Below are positions 28,450 to 37,195 of a stretch of 47,054 nt of DNA, one piece after another (positions within the stretch are counted from its first letter, which is position 1; each line of letters starts with the position of its first letter). The DNA lies in assembly GCA_017857755.1 (NCBI GenBank), contig JAFMCM010000012.1:1-47054 (forward strand), read 5' to 3'. This DNA is from Methylophilaceae bacterium (GTDB taxonomy: Bacteria; Pseudomonadota; Gammaproteobacteria; Burkholderiales; Methylophilaceae). Made by a program: the position numbers and the translations under genes. The notes below the pieces were generated by a model. That model worked only from the letters and a program-made list of their open reading frames with translations, had not been told where the DNA came from and made no database searches.

Positions 28450-28911
28450 ATGGTTGTTATTCGTTTATCACGTGGTGGATCTAAAAAGACCCCATTTTTC
28501 AATTTAGTTGTGGCTGATTCTCGCAATCGCCGTGATGGTCGTTTTATCGAGCGCGTTGGTTTTTATAATCCATCTGCAAGCGGTCAAGCTGAAACATTAC
28601 GCGTCGATCAGGAGCGTGTTAATTATTGGACAGGCGTTGGTGCTCAGCTTTCAGACACCGTTAAGCGTTTAGTTAAATTGCATTCAACTGGTGCTGAAGG
28701 CATGGCTAAAGCAAAGGCAAAAGATGAGGCTAAAGCTGAAGCGGCAAAAGCTAAAATAGCGGCAGCTGAAGCGGCTAAAGTAAAAGCAGCAGCAGAGGCG
28801 GAAGCCGAAGCTAAAGCGGCAGCAGAAAAAGAAGCTGCAGCGGCAGCTGTTGAAGAGGCGCCAGCTGAAGAAGCGGCTGCCGAAGCAACAGAAGAACCAA
28901 AAGCTGAATAA
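28450..28911 (+). CDS. rpsP: 30S ribosomal protein S16 with long Ala/Lys/Glu tail
   Basis: The first 84 residues form a normal S16 ([20 protein letters not shown], then [14 protein letters not shown]). The product is 153 residues, not the usual 80-90, because of a C-terminal extension of about 69 residues made almost only of Ala, Lys and Glu: basic-alternating at first, increasingly acidic at the end. The extension is likely helical or disordered; long S16 tails occur in some proteobacteria but their role is not known. It heads the rpsP-rimM-trmD-rplS operon. Confidence 0.95.
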   Translation: MVVIRLSRGGSKKTPFFNLVVADSRNRRDGRFIERVGFYNPSASGQAETLRVDQERVNYWTGVGAQLSDTVKRLVKLHSTGAEGMAKAKAKDEAKAEAAKAKIAAAEAAKVKAAAEAEAEAKAAAEKEAAAAAVEEAPAEEAAAEATEEPKAE

Positions 28912-28927
28912 GGCGTAACCGTTTTCA

Positions 28928-29437
28928 ATGAAAACGGCAACGGATGATTTGGTGATTATGGGGCGCATTGTCGCCCCATACGGCGTTCAAGGGTGGGTTA
29001 AAGTGTTGCCTGATACTGAAGCGATTGACGGTTTGCTTGAGCATGATGTATGGCAAGTAGGTAAAGATAATGCTTGGCAAGCGCGTAAACTTAAATCAGG
29101 TAAGGTGCACAATGATGTACTGGTGGTAAAGCTGGAAGGTGTGAACGATAGAGATGCTGCCTTTACTTGCAAAGGCATGCTAGTCGCCGTTCCAAGAGGT
29201 AGCTTACCAGAACTAGATGACACGGAATTTTACTGGTCTGATTTAATTGGATTAATAGTCAGAAATCAACAAAATGTTGAATTTGGCAAAATAATTGATG
29301 TGTTTGAAACGGGCGCCAATGATGTCATTGTTGTTAAAGGTGAGATAGAGCGGTTAATTCCTTTTGCAGAACATACCATCGTTGATGTCAATATCGAAAA
29401 ACAAACCATGTTGGTTGATTGGGATGAAGATTATTAA
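28928..29437 (+). CDS. rimM: 16S rRNA processing protein RimM
   Basis: Assists maturation of the 30S head. The 169 residues give the N-terminal barrel (VIMGRIVAPYGVQGWVKV) and the PRC-barrel half (EFYWSDLIGLIV, IPFAEHTIVDV). Sixteen bases behind rpsP and 25 before trmD. Confidence 0.95.
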   Translation: MKTATDDLVIMGRIVAPYGVQGWVKVLPDTEAIDGLLEHDVWQVGKDNAWQARKLKSGKVHNDVLVVKLEGVNDRDAAFTCKGMLVAVPRGSLPELDDTEFYWSDLIGLIVRNQQNVEFGKIIDVFETGANDVIVVKGEIERLIPFAEHTIVDVNIEKQTMLVDWDEDY

Positions 29438-29462
29438 CTGTTTTGGTTAATAACGAAATTGG

Positions 29463-30215
29463 ATGATATTTGATGTCATTACCTTGTTTCCTGAAACCTT
29501 TAATGCAATTACAGCATATGGTGTGACATCCCGTGCGTTTAATCAGCGCATTATTGATATAAGGTGTTGGAATCCGAGAGATTTCACAACTGATTATCAT
29601 AAAACAGTTGATGATAGACCTTATGGTGGTGGCCCTGGTATGGTGATGATGGCAGAGCCATTAGCTAAAACTATCATGGCAGTGAAGCAGAAACAAATTG
29701 AACAGGGCTTAAAACCAACAGTGGTTCATTTGTCGCCAAGTGGTACTAAATTGACGCATCAGAAGGTGCTTGAATTAAGCCAATTAGATAGTTTAGTTTT
29801 GTTAACGAGTCGTTATGAAGGTGTCGATCAGCGATTATTAGACGCCCAGGTGGATGAAGAAATATCGATTGGTGATTATGTGTTAAGTGGTGGTGAGTTG
29901 CCCGCCATGGTGTTATTGGATGCGGTTATTAGACTGTTGCCTGGTGTGTTAGGTGATGCTGCTTCGGCAGAGCAAGATTCATTTGTAAATGGTTTGTTAG
30001 ACTGCCAGCATTATACCCGTCCGGAAGTATATCAAGATAAGCAGGTGCCTGATGTATTGTTATCAGGTAACCATGAAAAGATTAGGCAATGGCGATTGAA
30101 GCAATCGTTGGCGCTAACGAGGGCAAAACGCCCAGATTTATTGGCCGCAAGGTCGTTGACGAAAGAAGAAGCTCGGCTGCTAAACGAAATTGAGCAGGAA
30201 CAAGCATCTTCATAA
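29463..30215 (+). CDS. trmD: tRNA (guanine-37-N1)-methyltransferase
   Basis: SPOUT-class enzyme adding m1G37 to tRNAs with G36, preventing frameshifts. The 250-residue protein starts with [12 protein letters not shown] and shows the deep-knot motifs [14 protein letters not shown] and [17 protein letters not shown]. Complete. Confidence 0.97.
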   Translation: MIFDVITLFPETFNAITAYGVTSRAFNQRIIDIRCWNPRDFTTDYHKTVDDRPYGGGPGMVMMAEPLAKTIMAVKQKQIEQGLKPTVVHLSPSGTKLTHQKVLELSQLDSLVLLTSRYEGVDQRLLDAQVDEEISIGDYVLSGGELPAMVLLDAVIRLLPGVLGDAASAEQDSFVNGLLDCQHYTRPEVYQDKQVPDVLLSGNHEKIRQWRLKQSLALTRAKRPDLLAARSLTKEEARLLNEIEQEQASS

Positions 30216-30231
30216 TTAAAAGGAGCACAAA

Positions 30232-30630
30232 GTGGCAGATATTATTAAAATGTTAGAAGAGGAAGAAATTGCGCGTTTAGGCAAAGATATTCCTGCATTC
30301 GCACCAGGTGATACATTGGTGGTTGGTGTAAACGTGGTTGAGGGTACACGTAAACGGGTACAGGCTTTTGAAGGTGTTGTTATTTCTAAACGTAACCGTG
30401 GACTTAACTCATCATTTATCGTGCGTAAAATTTCTTCAGGTGAAGGTGTTGAGCGTACGTTCCAATTGTATTCACCTTTGATTGCAAGCATTGAAGTGAA
30501 ACGTCGTGGTGATGTTCGCCGTGCGAAACTTTATTACTTGCGTGAGCGTTCAGGTCGCTCTGCACGTATCAAAGAAAAATTGGTTCTACGTGACAGAGAT
30601 GTCGCTGCTGCTGAGTTAGCAAAAGATTAG
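30232..30630 (+). CDS. rplS: 50S ribosomal protein L19
   Basis: A 132-residue ribosomal protein at the 30S-50S interface. It has a GTG start at 30232 behind a strong AAAGGAG, then [11 protein letters not shown] and the family blocks [17 protein letters not shown] and [20 protein letters not shown]. Last gene of the operon; a strong terminator follows. Confidence 0.97.
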   Translation: MADIIKMLEEEEIARLGKDIPAFAPGDTLVVGVNVVEGTRKRVQAFEGVVISKRNRGLNSSFIVRKISSGEGVERTFQLYSPLIASIEVKRRGDVRRAKLYYLRERSGRSARIKEKLVLRDRDVAAAELAKD

Positions 30631-30645
30631 TAGATTTAACCAGTT

Positions 30646-30683
30646 AAAAGCCTCAAAGCGAAACGCTTTGAGGCTTTTTTATT
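30646..30683 (+). terminator. Rho-independent terminator of the rpsP operon
   Basis: AAAAGCCTCAAAGCG and CGCTTTGAGGCTTTT form a 14-15 bp stem with an AAA loop, then a T run. The strongest terminator in the window. Confidence 0.95.
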
Positions 30684-30717
30684 TGCGTTCCTCAGCTATT
30701 TAAAGTTTAATCGGTGT

Positions 30718-31197
30718 ATGGATAACTCAAGTCGATTGCTACAATTTGATGCACTAGTCAAGGTGCCTTTTGGTGCAGTGGGTATCGCCATCAGTGGTCA
30801 ACAGGTGGCGACTGCATTATTGTTTGGTGAGTATGAATCATCAATATCAGCGCATCCACTAGTGGCGCAAGTGATACACCAAATCGATTGTTATTTCAGT
30901 GATGCAAGCCACCAATTTCAGTTGCCACTTGCCAGAGGGACATTATTTCAAGAGCGGGTATGGGAAGCGATTCGTGCTATCCCTGCAGGGCAAGTGCGTA
31001 CATATCAGGAAGTTGCTTTGCAGATAGGTTCTGGAGCTCGCGCGGTCGCTAATGCATGTGGTGCAAACCATCAGCCATTGATAGTGCCTTGTCATCGCGT
31101 GGTGGCTAAAAAGGCGATAGGGGGGTTTATGTGTGGACATCCCAGTGGTCAAAAGATAAAGGCCTGGCTGTTGCAGCATGAAGGTGTTTATATTTGA
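30718..31197 (+). CDS. ogt: Methylated-DNA-[protein]-cysteine S-methyltransferase
   Basis: Suicide repair protein that removes alkyl groups from O6 of guanine. The 159 residues carry the acceptor Cys125 in LIVPCHRVV, the helix-turn-helix segment GQVRTYQEVALQIG and the asparagine hinge ANACGANHQP. It has no Ada-type regulatory domain, so I use the Ogt name. Its TGA overlaps the likely TTG start of xerD. Confidence 0.95.
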   Translation: MDNSSRLLQFDALVKVPFGAVGIAISGQQVATALLFGEYESSISAHPLVAQVIHQIDCYFSDASHQFQLPLARGTLFQERVWEAIRAIPAGQVRTYQEVALQIGSGARAVANACGANHQPLIVPCHRVVAKKAIGGFMCGHPSGQKIKAWLLQHEGVYI

Positions 31198-32099
31198 CGG
31201 GCGAATTCAAAGAACAAACTAGTCAGCCGTTGGATGTATTTATTGACCATCTTTGGTTAGAAGATGGTTTATCCAGAAATACATTGGAAAGTTATCGTAC
31301 TGATTTAATGCAATTTTCTAATTGGTTAAAAACAGAAAGCGTGAGTCTAACTGAAGCGAATCAGATGCATATTCAGCAATACTTAGCTATCAAATTTCCG
31401 CATAGCAAGCCAAGAAGTATTAGTCGTTTAGTTGCCAGTATTCGCCGTTTTTATCGCTACTGTCTGCGTGAGAATATAATCGAAGAAGACCCGAGTCTTC
31501 AAATAGAATCGCCCAAGCTACCTCGCAGTCTGCCAAAAAGTTTAAATGAGCAAGCGGTCGAAGATTTACTGAGCGCACCCGATATCAATGACGCGATTGG
31601 TTTGCGTGATAAAGCCATGCTTGAGCTTTTATATGCGAGTGGTTTACGAGTTTCGGAGTTGGTGAATATCGGCGTAAATGAAGTTTCTACGCAAGATGGG
31701 GTTGTTCGCGTGACTGGAAAGGGAAGTAAAACCCGTTTGGTTCCTATGGGTGAGGAGGCGGCTGATTGGATAGCGCGTTATTTGAAGTTTGCAAGGCCGA
31801 CTATTCTGCAAAAGAAAATGAGCCATAGTCTGTTTGTCACTACACGTGGCTCGGCCATGACGCGTCAAGCTTTCTGGTATTTGATTAAGCGCTATGCGTT
31901 ATTAGCAGGTCTTAATCAGCCGATCTCTCCGCATGTATTGCGCCATGCCTTCGCCACACATTTATTAAACCATGGAGCGGATTTGCGGGTGGTGCAAATG
32001 TTATTGGGACATTCGGATATTTCGACGACACAGATTTATACCCATGTGGCAAGAGAGCGACTTAAAAAGCTACATTCAGTCCATCACCCAAGGGGGTAA
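31194..32099 (+). CDS. xerD: Site-specific tyrosine recombinase XerD
   Basis: With XerC it resolves chromosome dimers at dif. The 301 residues carry all catalytic positions: Arg152, Lys176, His247, Arg250, His273 and Tyr282. The opening LEDGLSRNTLESYRTDL and the end THVARERLKKLH fit the XerD rather than phage-integrase group. The TTG start at 31194 overlaps the ogt stop (TTGA) and suggests coupled translation. Its last 38 bases overlap a convergent gene. Confidence 0.94.
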   Translation: MTGEFKEQTSQPLDVFIDHLWLEDGLSRNTLESYRTDLMQFSNWLKTESVSLTEANQMHIQQYLAIKFPHSKPRSISRLVASIRRFYRYCLRENIIEEDPSLQIESPKLPRSLPKSLNEQAVEDLLSAPDINDAIGLRDKAMLELLYASGLRVSELVNIGVNEVSTQDGVVRVTGKGSKTRLVPMGEEAADWIARYLKFARPTILQKKMSHSLFVTTRGSAMTRQAFWYLIKRYALLAGLNQPISPHVLRHAFATHLLNHGADLRVVQMLLGHSDISTTQIYTHVARERLKKLHSVHHPRG

Positions 32100-32328
32100 T
32101 TGTTTCTTCTTCGATAATAGGAGCAGAGTGCCATGCTGCAATTATCTGCTTGGCTTCTATTTCATGTGAATTAATAACACTAACTGTCACTAAATTGGCC
32201 GCAGGTAGTTCGCCAGCACCACCTTGTAAATATTCACCTTGAATAAATGCTTGAATTTCGCACTGTTCCAGTAAGCCTTTAATCATGTTGGCGTCAAGGC
32301 TATTGGCAGCGTGGTAAATAATCACCAT
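32062..32328 (-). CDS. DUF2007 family protein
   Basis: An 88-residue protein of the DUF2007 type: the opening VIIYHAANSLDANMIKGLLE and the later GELPAANLVTVSVI are the conserved parts. The fold is thought to be PII-like or signal-transduction related, but no function is established. Its 3' end overlaps that of xerD by 38 bases, and its ATG touches the folB stop by one base, indicating coupling to folB. Confidence 0.8.
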   Translation of the reverse strand: MVIIYHAANSLDANMIKGLLEQCEIQAFIQGEYLQGGAGELPAANLVTVSVINSHEIEAKQIIAAWHSAPIIEEETITPLGDGLNVAF

Positions 32329-32678
32329 TATTGACTTCTTTGAATCACAACACCTAATGACTTTAGGCCAGGCATTATGGCTGGCTTAGCTACCTTAATT
32401 TTGACGCTTGTAGCTTTAAACTCGCTCAATATCAATTGGCAAACATGCTCTGCCAAGGCTTCAACTAACTTGAAACTGTTTTCAGTTAAGGTGTTGCGGA
32501 TACGGGTAACAACCAAGCCATAGTCAATGGTGTCTTCGATGGCGTCACTAAGGCAGGACTTGCTACAGTCGTAGCCGATTTCAATATCTAAAATGACGGT
32601 CTGTGGTGTTAAGCGCTCCCAGTCAGGTACGCCGAGTTTGGTTTTTACGCTGACCTGCTCTAAAAAGATAATGTCCAT
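32328..32678 (-). CDS. folB: Dihydroneopterin aldolase
   Basis: Folate pathway enzyme cleaving dihydroneopterin to 6-hydroxymethyl-dihydropterin. The 116-residue product has the family pattern MDIIFLEQVSVKTKLGVPDWE, the segment DTIDYGLVVTRI and the late KVAKPAIMPG with its lysine. Divergent from plsY across about 100 bp. Confidence 0.92.
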   Translation of the reverse strand: MDIIFLEQVSVKTKLGVPDWERLTPQTVILDIEIGYDCSKSCLSDAIEDTIDYGLVVTRIRNTLTENSFKLVEALAEHVCQLILSEFKATSVKIKVAKPAIMPGLKSLGVVIQRSQ

Positions 32679-32780
32679 AAATTTGATGCCTAAGGCGAGT
32701 GCGATGGTTTAAAATGCAATGATTAGATTTTAGTGTATATCTAAATTAAACACTAATGCTCGTTTTTTAGAAAGTGTGCC

Positions 32781-33404
32781 ATGAATCAATTAGGTTTTAT
32801 TCCTGTTACCTTAGTGCCAGTACTTTGGATTGTCGGCGCTTATTTGTTGGGCTCTATTTCATTTGGAATTTTAATCAGCAAACTGTTTGGCTTAGCTGAC
32901 CCCCGTACGGTAGGGAGTGGCAATCCTGGAGCGACCAATGTGTTGCGTAGTGGTAAGAAATCAGCTGCATTGTTGACGTTGTTGGGTGATGCGTGCAAAG
33001 GGTGGTTGCCAGTATGGCTAGCTTTGCAGTCTGACCAGTTGATGTGGGTAGTAAGTTGGGTTGGTATTGCTGTATTTTTAGGGCATCTATACCCGATTTA
33101 TTTTAAATTCAAAGGCGGTAAAGGAGTGGCAACCGCGCTGGGTGTTATGCTGGCTATCTCTCCTTGGCTAGGTTTAGTGGCGTTTGCAACTTGGTTGATT
33201 GTTTTTGCGTTTAGCCGCTATGCTTCATTAGCGAGTATTGTGGCGGCTTTCTTCGTGCCCATTCATTCTTATTATTATCTACAGCCGTATAAAGATTACT
33301 TTTTAATGTTATTGGTTTTATCTGGTTTATTGATTTGGCGCCACAGGAGTAATATCCAGAAATTATTAAACGGTACAGAGTCTGGCTTTAAGAAAAAAAG
33401 TTAA
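32781..33404 (+). CDS. plsY: Glycerol-3-phosphate acyltransferase PlsY
   Basis: Inner-membrane enzyme that acylates glycerol-3-phosphate from acyl-phosphate, the first step of phospholipid synthesis. The 207 residues have five predicted membrane helices and the three conserved loops: [12 protein letters not shown], the [19 protein letters not shown] block and the RYASLASI segment. Ends one base before the convergent tsaD stop. Confidence 0.96.
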   Translation: MNQLGFIPVTLVPVLWIVGAYLLGSISFGILISKLFGLADPRTVGSGNPGATNVLRSGKKSAALLTLLGDACKGWLPVWLALQSDQLMWVVSWVGIAVFLGHLYPIYFKFKGGKGVATALGVMLAISPWLGLVAFATWLIVFAFSRYASLASIVAAFFVPIHSYYYLQPYKDYFLMLLVLSGLLIWRHRSNIQKLLNGTESGFKKKS

Positions 33405-33405
33405 A

Positions 33406-34425
33406 TCAAGGGGTTAGTAGTTCAGCCAAGTCCCAACGTGGGCGAACGCTAAAGCGATAATCTTGCTCGGTCGCCTGCATAGTTTCTAGTCTTTTTGCCC
33501 CAGCAAAGGCAATCATTGCGCCATTGTCGGTGCAAAACTCTAATCGCGGATAGCTTACTTTGCACAGTTTGCGTTGTGTTGCTTTATTGAGACGTTCGCG
33601 TAATCGTTGGTTTGCACCTACGCCGCCAGAGACAATTAAATTATCTAAGCCAGTTTCGCGCAAAGCGGTCATGCATTTCGTGGTTAAAATCTCTGTTACC
33701 GCCTCTTGAAACTCCCAAGCCACATCCGCTTGCGTTTGTTCGTCTAATGGTTGGAGTTTGTTGACTAATGTAAGTACTGCGGTTTTTAACCCACTAAAAC
33801 TAAAATTTAGATCTTTGCTGTGCAACATTGGCCGTGGTAATGTGAATCTAGGCTTACCGTTCAGGGCTGCTTTTGCCAAAGCTGGACCGCCTGGGTAGCC
33901 TAGTCCTAGCAGTTTTGCCGTTTTATCAAACGCCTCTCCTGCCGCATCATCTAAAGTATCACCAAGTAATTGATATTGCCCAATTCCATCAACGCGCATT
34001 AATTGGCTGTGCCCACCAGAGACGAGTAGTGCCACAAATGGGAACTTAGGTGGATTCAATTCCAATAATGGTGCTAGCAAATGTCCTTCAAGGTGGTGAA
34101 CGCCAATACTAGGTATTTTTAGTGAGAAGGCAAGAGATTGCGCAATGCTGGTGCCAACCAATAAGGCACCAGATAAGCCTGGTCCTTGAGTGTAAGCAAT
34201 TCCATCTACATCAGCTAAGGTTTTGTCAGCAGATTGCAGCACTTGTTCTGTTAGTGGGAGTGCGCGGCGAATGTGATCGCGTGAAGCGAGTTCAGGGACA
34301 ACGCCGCCATACTCAGCATGCATAACGACTTGTGAGTGTAGTGCGTGTGATAGTAGGCCGTGATTGGTATCATAAAGAGCGACACCTGTTTCGTCACAGG
34401 ATGATTCAAAACCCAAAATTAACAT
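33406..34425 (-). CDS. tsaD: tRNA N6-threonylcarbamoyladenosine transferase subunit TsaD
   Basis: ASKHA-fold subunit that places the t6A37 modification on ANN-decoding tRNAs with TsaB, TsaE and TsaC. The 339 residues contain metal ligands His111 and His115 in [11 protein letters not shown], the opening [15 protein letters not shown] and the nucleotide loop [14 protein letters not shown] chose the ATG at 34425 because [12 protein letters not shown] is the family start; the frame opens 43 codons further but crosses the rpsU promoter. Divergent from rpsU, as in many proteobacteria. Confidence 0.96.
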   Translation of the reverse strand: MLILGFESSCDETGVALYDTNHGLLSHALHSQVVMHAEYGGVVPELASRDHIRRALPLTEQVLQSADKTLADVDGIAYTQGPGLSGALLVGTSIAQSLAFSLKIPSIGVHHLEGHLLAPLLELNPPKFPFVALLVSGGHSQLMRVDGIGQYQLLGDTLDDAAGEAFDKTAKLLGLGYPGGPALAKAALNGKPRFTLPRPMLHSKDLNFSFSGLKTAVLTLVNKLQPLDEQTQADVAWEFQEAVTEILTTKCMTALRETGLDNLIVSGGVGANQRLRERLNKATQRKLCKVSYPRLEFCTDNGAMIAFAGAKRLETMQATEQDYRFSVRPRWDLAELLTP

Positions 34426-34446
34426 AAGAATATTGCCATATATGAT

Positions 34447-34475
34447 TTGCTTAAACTGAATTAACACGTTAGAAT
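34447..34475 (+). promoter_or_regulatory. Sigma-70 promoter of the rpsU-dnaG-rpoD operon
   Basis: TTGCTT (34447-34452), a 17-bp spacer, and TAGAAT (34470-34475). Transcription would start near 34482, leaving a leader of about 60 nt. The leader begins with a short inverted repeat, CTACAT-CA-ATGTAG. Confidence 0.75.
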
Positions 34476-34544
34476 ACGCGGTTTTCGATGCTACATCAAT
34501 GTAGTGTTGATTTTTATAAAGAATTTTTAAGGAATGGTGATTTA

Positions 34545-34757
34545 ATGTCTTCAATTCGCGTTAAAGAGAATGAGCCGTTTGATGTTGCGCTACGCCGCTT
34601 CAAGCGTCTGATTGAGAAAACTGGTTTGATTAATGACTTACGTGCGCGTGAGTATTATGAGAAGCCAACATGGGAACGTAAGCGTAAAGCGGCCGCTGCA
34701 GTAAAGCGCCAATACCGCCGCTTACGTAACCAACAGTTACCAACTAAACTTTACTAA
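34545..34757 (+). CDS. rpsU: 30S ribosomal protein S21
   Basis: A 70-residue basic ribosomal protein needed at initiation. [19 protein letters not shown] and the Lys/Arg-rich end are the family pattern. I chose ATG 34545, which gives the usual length and follows AAGGA; the frame opens further to 34488. First gene of the macromolecular synthesis operon. Confidence 0.97.
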   Translation: MSSIRVKENEPFDVALRRFKRLIEKTGLINDLRAREYYEKPTWERKRKAAAAVKRQYRRLRNQQLPTKLY

Positions 34758-34774
34758 CTCATTCGATTAGTCTG

Positions 34775-35218
34775 ATGACACTAAAGGCTCAGATTACTGA
34801 GGACATGAAGACGGCAATGCGTGCTAAAGATAGTACGCGTTTGGGCACGATTAGGTTGTTACAAGCGGCGGTTAAGCAGCGAGAGGTTGATGAAAGAATC
34901 GAGCTCAACGATGATGATGTGATCAGTGTGATAGAAAAAATGCTAAAACAAAGGCGTGATTCAATCACGGCTTACGAATCTGCTAATCGTACTGACTTGG
35001 CTGATGTGGAAAAAGCTGAAGTGCTTGTATTGCAAACCTATTTGCCGCAGCAACTTACAGAAGACGAGGTAGTAGGGTTGTTGGAAAAAGTTGTCGCTGA
35101 TACTGGTGCCACAGACATGAAAGACATGGGTAAAGTGATGGCCGCTATTAAGCCATTAGTTGCTGGTAAAGCCGATATGGGTAGAATATCAGGTTTAATC
35201 AAATCTCGACTAGCTTAG
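34775..35218 (+). CDS. yqeY: GatB/YqeY domain protein
   Basis: A 147-residue protein related to the C-terminal helical domain of GatB, the amidotransferase subunit; it is thought to contact tRNA but has no proven role. Key blocks are the opening LKAQITEDMKTAMRAKDS, the middle LQTYLPQQLTEDEV and the end GRISGLIKSRL. It stands between rpsU and dnaG, as in many betaproteobacteria. Confidence 0.92.
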   Translation: MTLKAQITEDMKTAMRAKDSTRLGTIRLLQAAVKQREVDERIELNDDDVISVIEKMLKQRRDSITAYESANRTDLADVEKAEVLVLQTYLPQQLTEDEVVGLLEKVVADTGATDMKDMGKVMAAIKPLVAGKADMGRISGLIKSRLA

Positions 35219-35236
35219 CCATGATTTGACTTTAGT

Positions 35237-35262
35237 AAAAGGAGCGCATAGCTCCTTTTTTT
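35237..35262 (+). terminator. Terminator (possibly partial) before dnaG
   Basis: AAAAGGAGC, loop GCATA, GCTCCTTTTTTT. In the E. coli operon a weak terminator also stands between rpsU and dnaG and lowers dnaG expression; the position here agrees with that role. Confidence 0.85.
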
Positions 35263-35284
35263 TATTTGCGCTATTATCCACATC

Positions 35285-37009
35285 ATGATCCCTGAACAGT
35301 TTATCCAAGAGTTGCTAAATCGTGTCGATGTTGTCGATGTAGTGGATAAAAGCGTTCCGCTGAAAAAAGCAGGTGCGAATTTTTCGGCCTGTTGTCCATT
35401 TCATAATGAGAAATCGCCTAGTTTTACCGTTAGCCCTACTAAACAGTTTTATCATTGTTTTGGCTGTGGTGCGCATGGCACAGCGATTAGTTTTTTGATG
35501 GAATATAACGGTTTGAGCTTTGTTGAGGCGATACACGATTTAGCAAAGCAAGTGGGAATGATTGTCCCGCAAGAGGCGCGTGATGTTGATCGACCGCCGA
35601 AACAGTCTGTGGTTGGGTTGCAAGAGGCATTACAGCAGGCTGCCTTATATTATAAAGCAGAGCTCAAAAAATCAGAGCGGGCGATTGCGTATTTAAAAAG
35701 TCGAGGGCTAAGTGGCTTAATAGCGGCTAAGTTTCAAGTTGGTTATGCTCCAGCAGGATGGCAGAATTTACAATCTGTTTTCCCTCATTATGAGCATGAG
35801 GTGCTTAATACGGCAGGATTAGTCGTTGAGAACGAGCAGGGCAAACGTTATGACCGTTTTCGCGATCGCATTATGTTTCCTATTCACAATCGAAAGGGGG
35901 AGGTGATTGGCTTCGGTGGGCGTGTAATTAATCCTGAAGATACACCAAAGTATTATAACTCTCCAGAAACCCCTGTTTTTCAGAAAGGGCATGAGCTTTA
36001 TGGGTTGTTTGTTGCGAGACGGGCAATAAGGGACGCAGGGCGTGTCCTTGTTGTTGAAGGATATATGGATGTGGTAGCCCTTGCGCAATATGGCATTGAT
36101 TATGCAGTCGCTGCTTTAGGTACGGCAACAACTCCTTTCCATATTGCGAAGTTGATGCGACAAACCGACGAGGTGGTTTTTAGTTTTGATGGCGACCAAG
36201 CTGGCCGATCAGCTGCTTGGCGTGCAGCAATTAATGCTCTCCCTGCATTAACGGATAAGCTAAAATTACGGTTTATGTTTTTACCAACTGGACATGATCC
36301 AGATTCTTTTGTGCGTGAGTTTGGTAAAGTGCAATTTGAGATGGAGATACAAAGTGCGATGCCGCTATCGCAGTATATTGTCCAGCACTTGAGTGAACAT
36401 AATCCGCTTCACTCTCAAGAGGATAGAGTGAAATTATTGAATGAGGCGGAGCCAATATTAAAGCAAATTAATGCACCAAGATTGTCTTTGATGCTCCGTA
36501 AAAAAATTGCTGAACTTGCGCAGGTAACAGATACGGAAATGCAAGGTTTATTAAAGCTGACAAAGGTGGGTAAGCCCACCGCGAAAGCGATACAGCGTCA
36601 ATCCCGCTCGCCAATGTCAATTAAAAAGCGTTTGATGCTTTCGGCATTAATGCGACCAGATCTTGTAACAAAGGAAGATGTTGCTTTGGTGCCGAATGTG
36701 ACAGACGAAGATCGCTTTTTAAATAAAGTGCTGAGTGTTTGTTTGGCTAACCCTTCTTACAAGCCAGCTGTATTGTTGCATAGCGTTAAGGGTGTTGATG
36801 CGGGACTGATGGCAGATGTGGAAAGTGAATTACATTTATTAGATGAAAGCCTCGATTTTGCGCTTGAATTTTCGGGTGCGCGTACCCAACTACTAGAGAC
36901 CGTACAACAGATGAAGGAAACGCAATTGTTGCACCAGATTAAAGAGAAGCCAATCAGTGCGTTGACAGATGAAGAGCGTGAAATGCTTAAAAAGCTGGGG
37001 GTTAAATAG
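35285..37009 (+). CDS. dnaG: DNA primase DnaG
   Basis: Makes RNA primers at the replication fork. The 574-residue protein has the CHC2 zinc site (Cys37, His40, Cys58, Cys61), the catalytic TOPRIM core with VVEGYMDVVALAQ and FSFDGDQAGR, and a C-terminal helicase-interacting domain. Complete and of normal length. The weak ribosome site ahead of ATG 35285 fits low expression. Confidence 0.97.
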   Translation: MIPEQFIQELLNRVDVVDVVDKSVPLKKAGANFSACCPFHNEKSPSFTVSPTKQFYHCFGCGAHGTAISFLMEYNGLSFVEAIHDLAKQVGMIVPQEARDVDRPPKQSVVGLQEALQQAALYYKAELKKSERAIAYLKSRGLSGLIAAKFQVGYAPAGWQNLQSVFPHYEHEVLNTAGLVVENEQGKRYDRFRDRIMFPIHNRKGEVIGFGGRVINPEDTPKYYNSPETPVFQKGHELYGLFVARRAIRDAGRVLVVEGYMDVVALAQYGIDYAVAALGTATTPFHIAKLMRQTDEVVFSFDGDQAGRSAAWRAAINALPALTDKLKLRFMFLPTGHDPDSFVREFGKVQFEMEIQSAMPLSQYIVQHLSEHNPLHSQEDRVKLLNEAEPILKQINAPRLSLMLRKKIAELAQVTDTEMQGLLKLTKVGKPTAKAIQRQSRSPMSIKKRLMLSALMRPDLVTKEDVALVPNVTDEDRFLNKVLSVCLANPSYKPAVLLHSVKGVDAGLMADVESELHLLDESLDFALEFSGARTQLLETVQQMKETQLLHQIKEKPISALTDEEREMLKKLGVK

Positions 37010-37195
37010 GCAATAAAAAATAGCTAAATGCATTAGCTGATATCAGCTTAGGAAGCTTCTTTTTATTGCTTTATCATATTAAAAGTGTGAAGAATAATGT
37101 ATAATGCACGGTTACCTGAAATTAATCATTATTCTTGTTGTGAACTGTTGCAGCCGATATTTAAAAGATAAGGACGCAAGAATTAAAGGACGCGC
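37010..37195 (+). promoter_or_regulatory. rpoD leader: palindrome cluster, -10 element, duplicated ribosome motif
   Basis: Just past dnaG stand AGCTAA/TTAGCT (37022-37038), the 14-bp perfect palindrome AGCTGATATCAGCT (37035-37048) and GAAGCTTC (37052-37059), followed by a T-rich run, perhaps a weak terminator. TATAAT at 37100-37105 is a good -10 without a clear -35. AAGGACGC occurs twice, at 37170-37177 and 37186-37193; the second lies just before the rpoD ATG and serves as its ribosome site. Confidence 0.55.

Noticed and set aside
28644-28968. Long antisense open frames over the rpsP tail
   Set aside because: They arise from the Ala/Glu/Lys codon repetition on the plus strand and give low-complexity Ala- or Phe/Ser-rich proteins without ribosome sites.
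31194-32099. Mobile-element integrase
   Set aside because: The tyrosine recombinase is housekeeping XerD by sequence and context; no att repeats or mobile cargo nearby.
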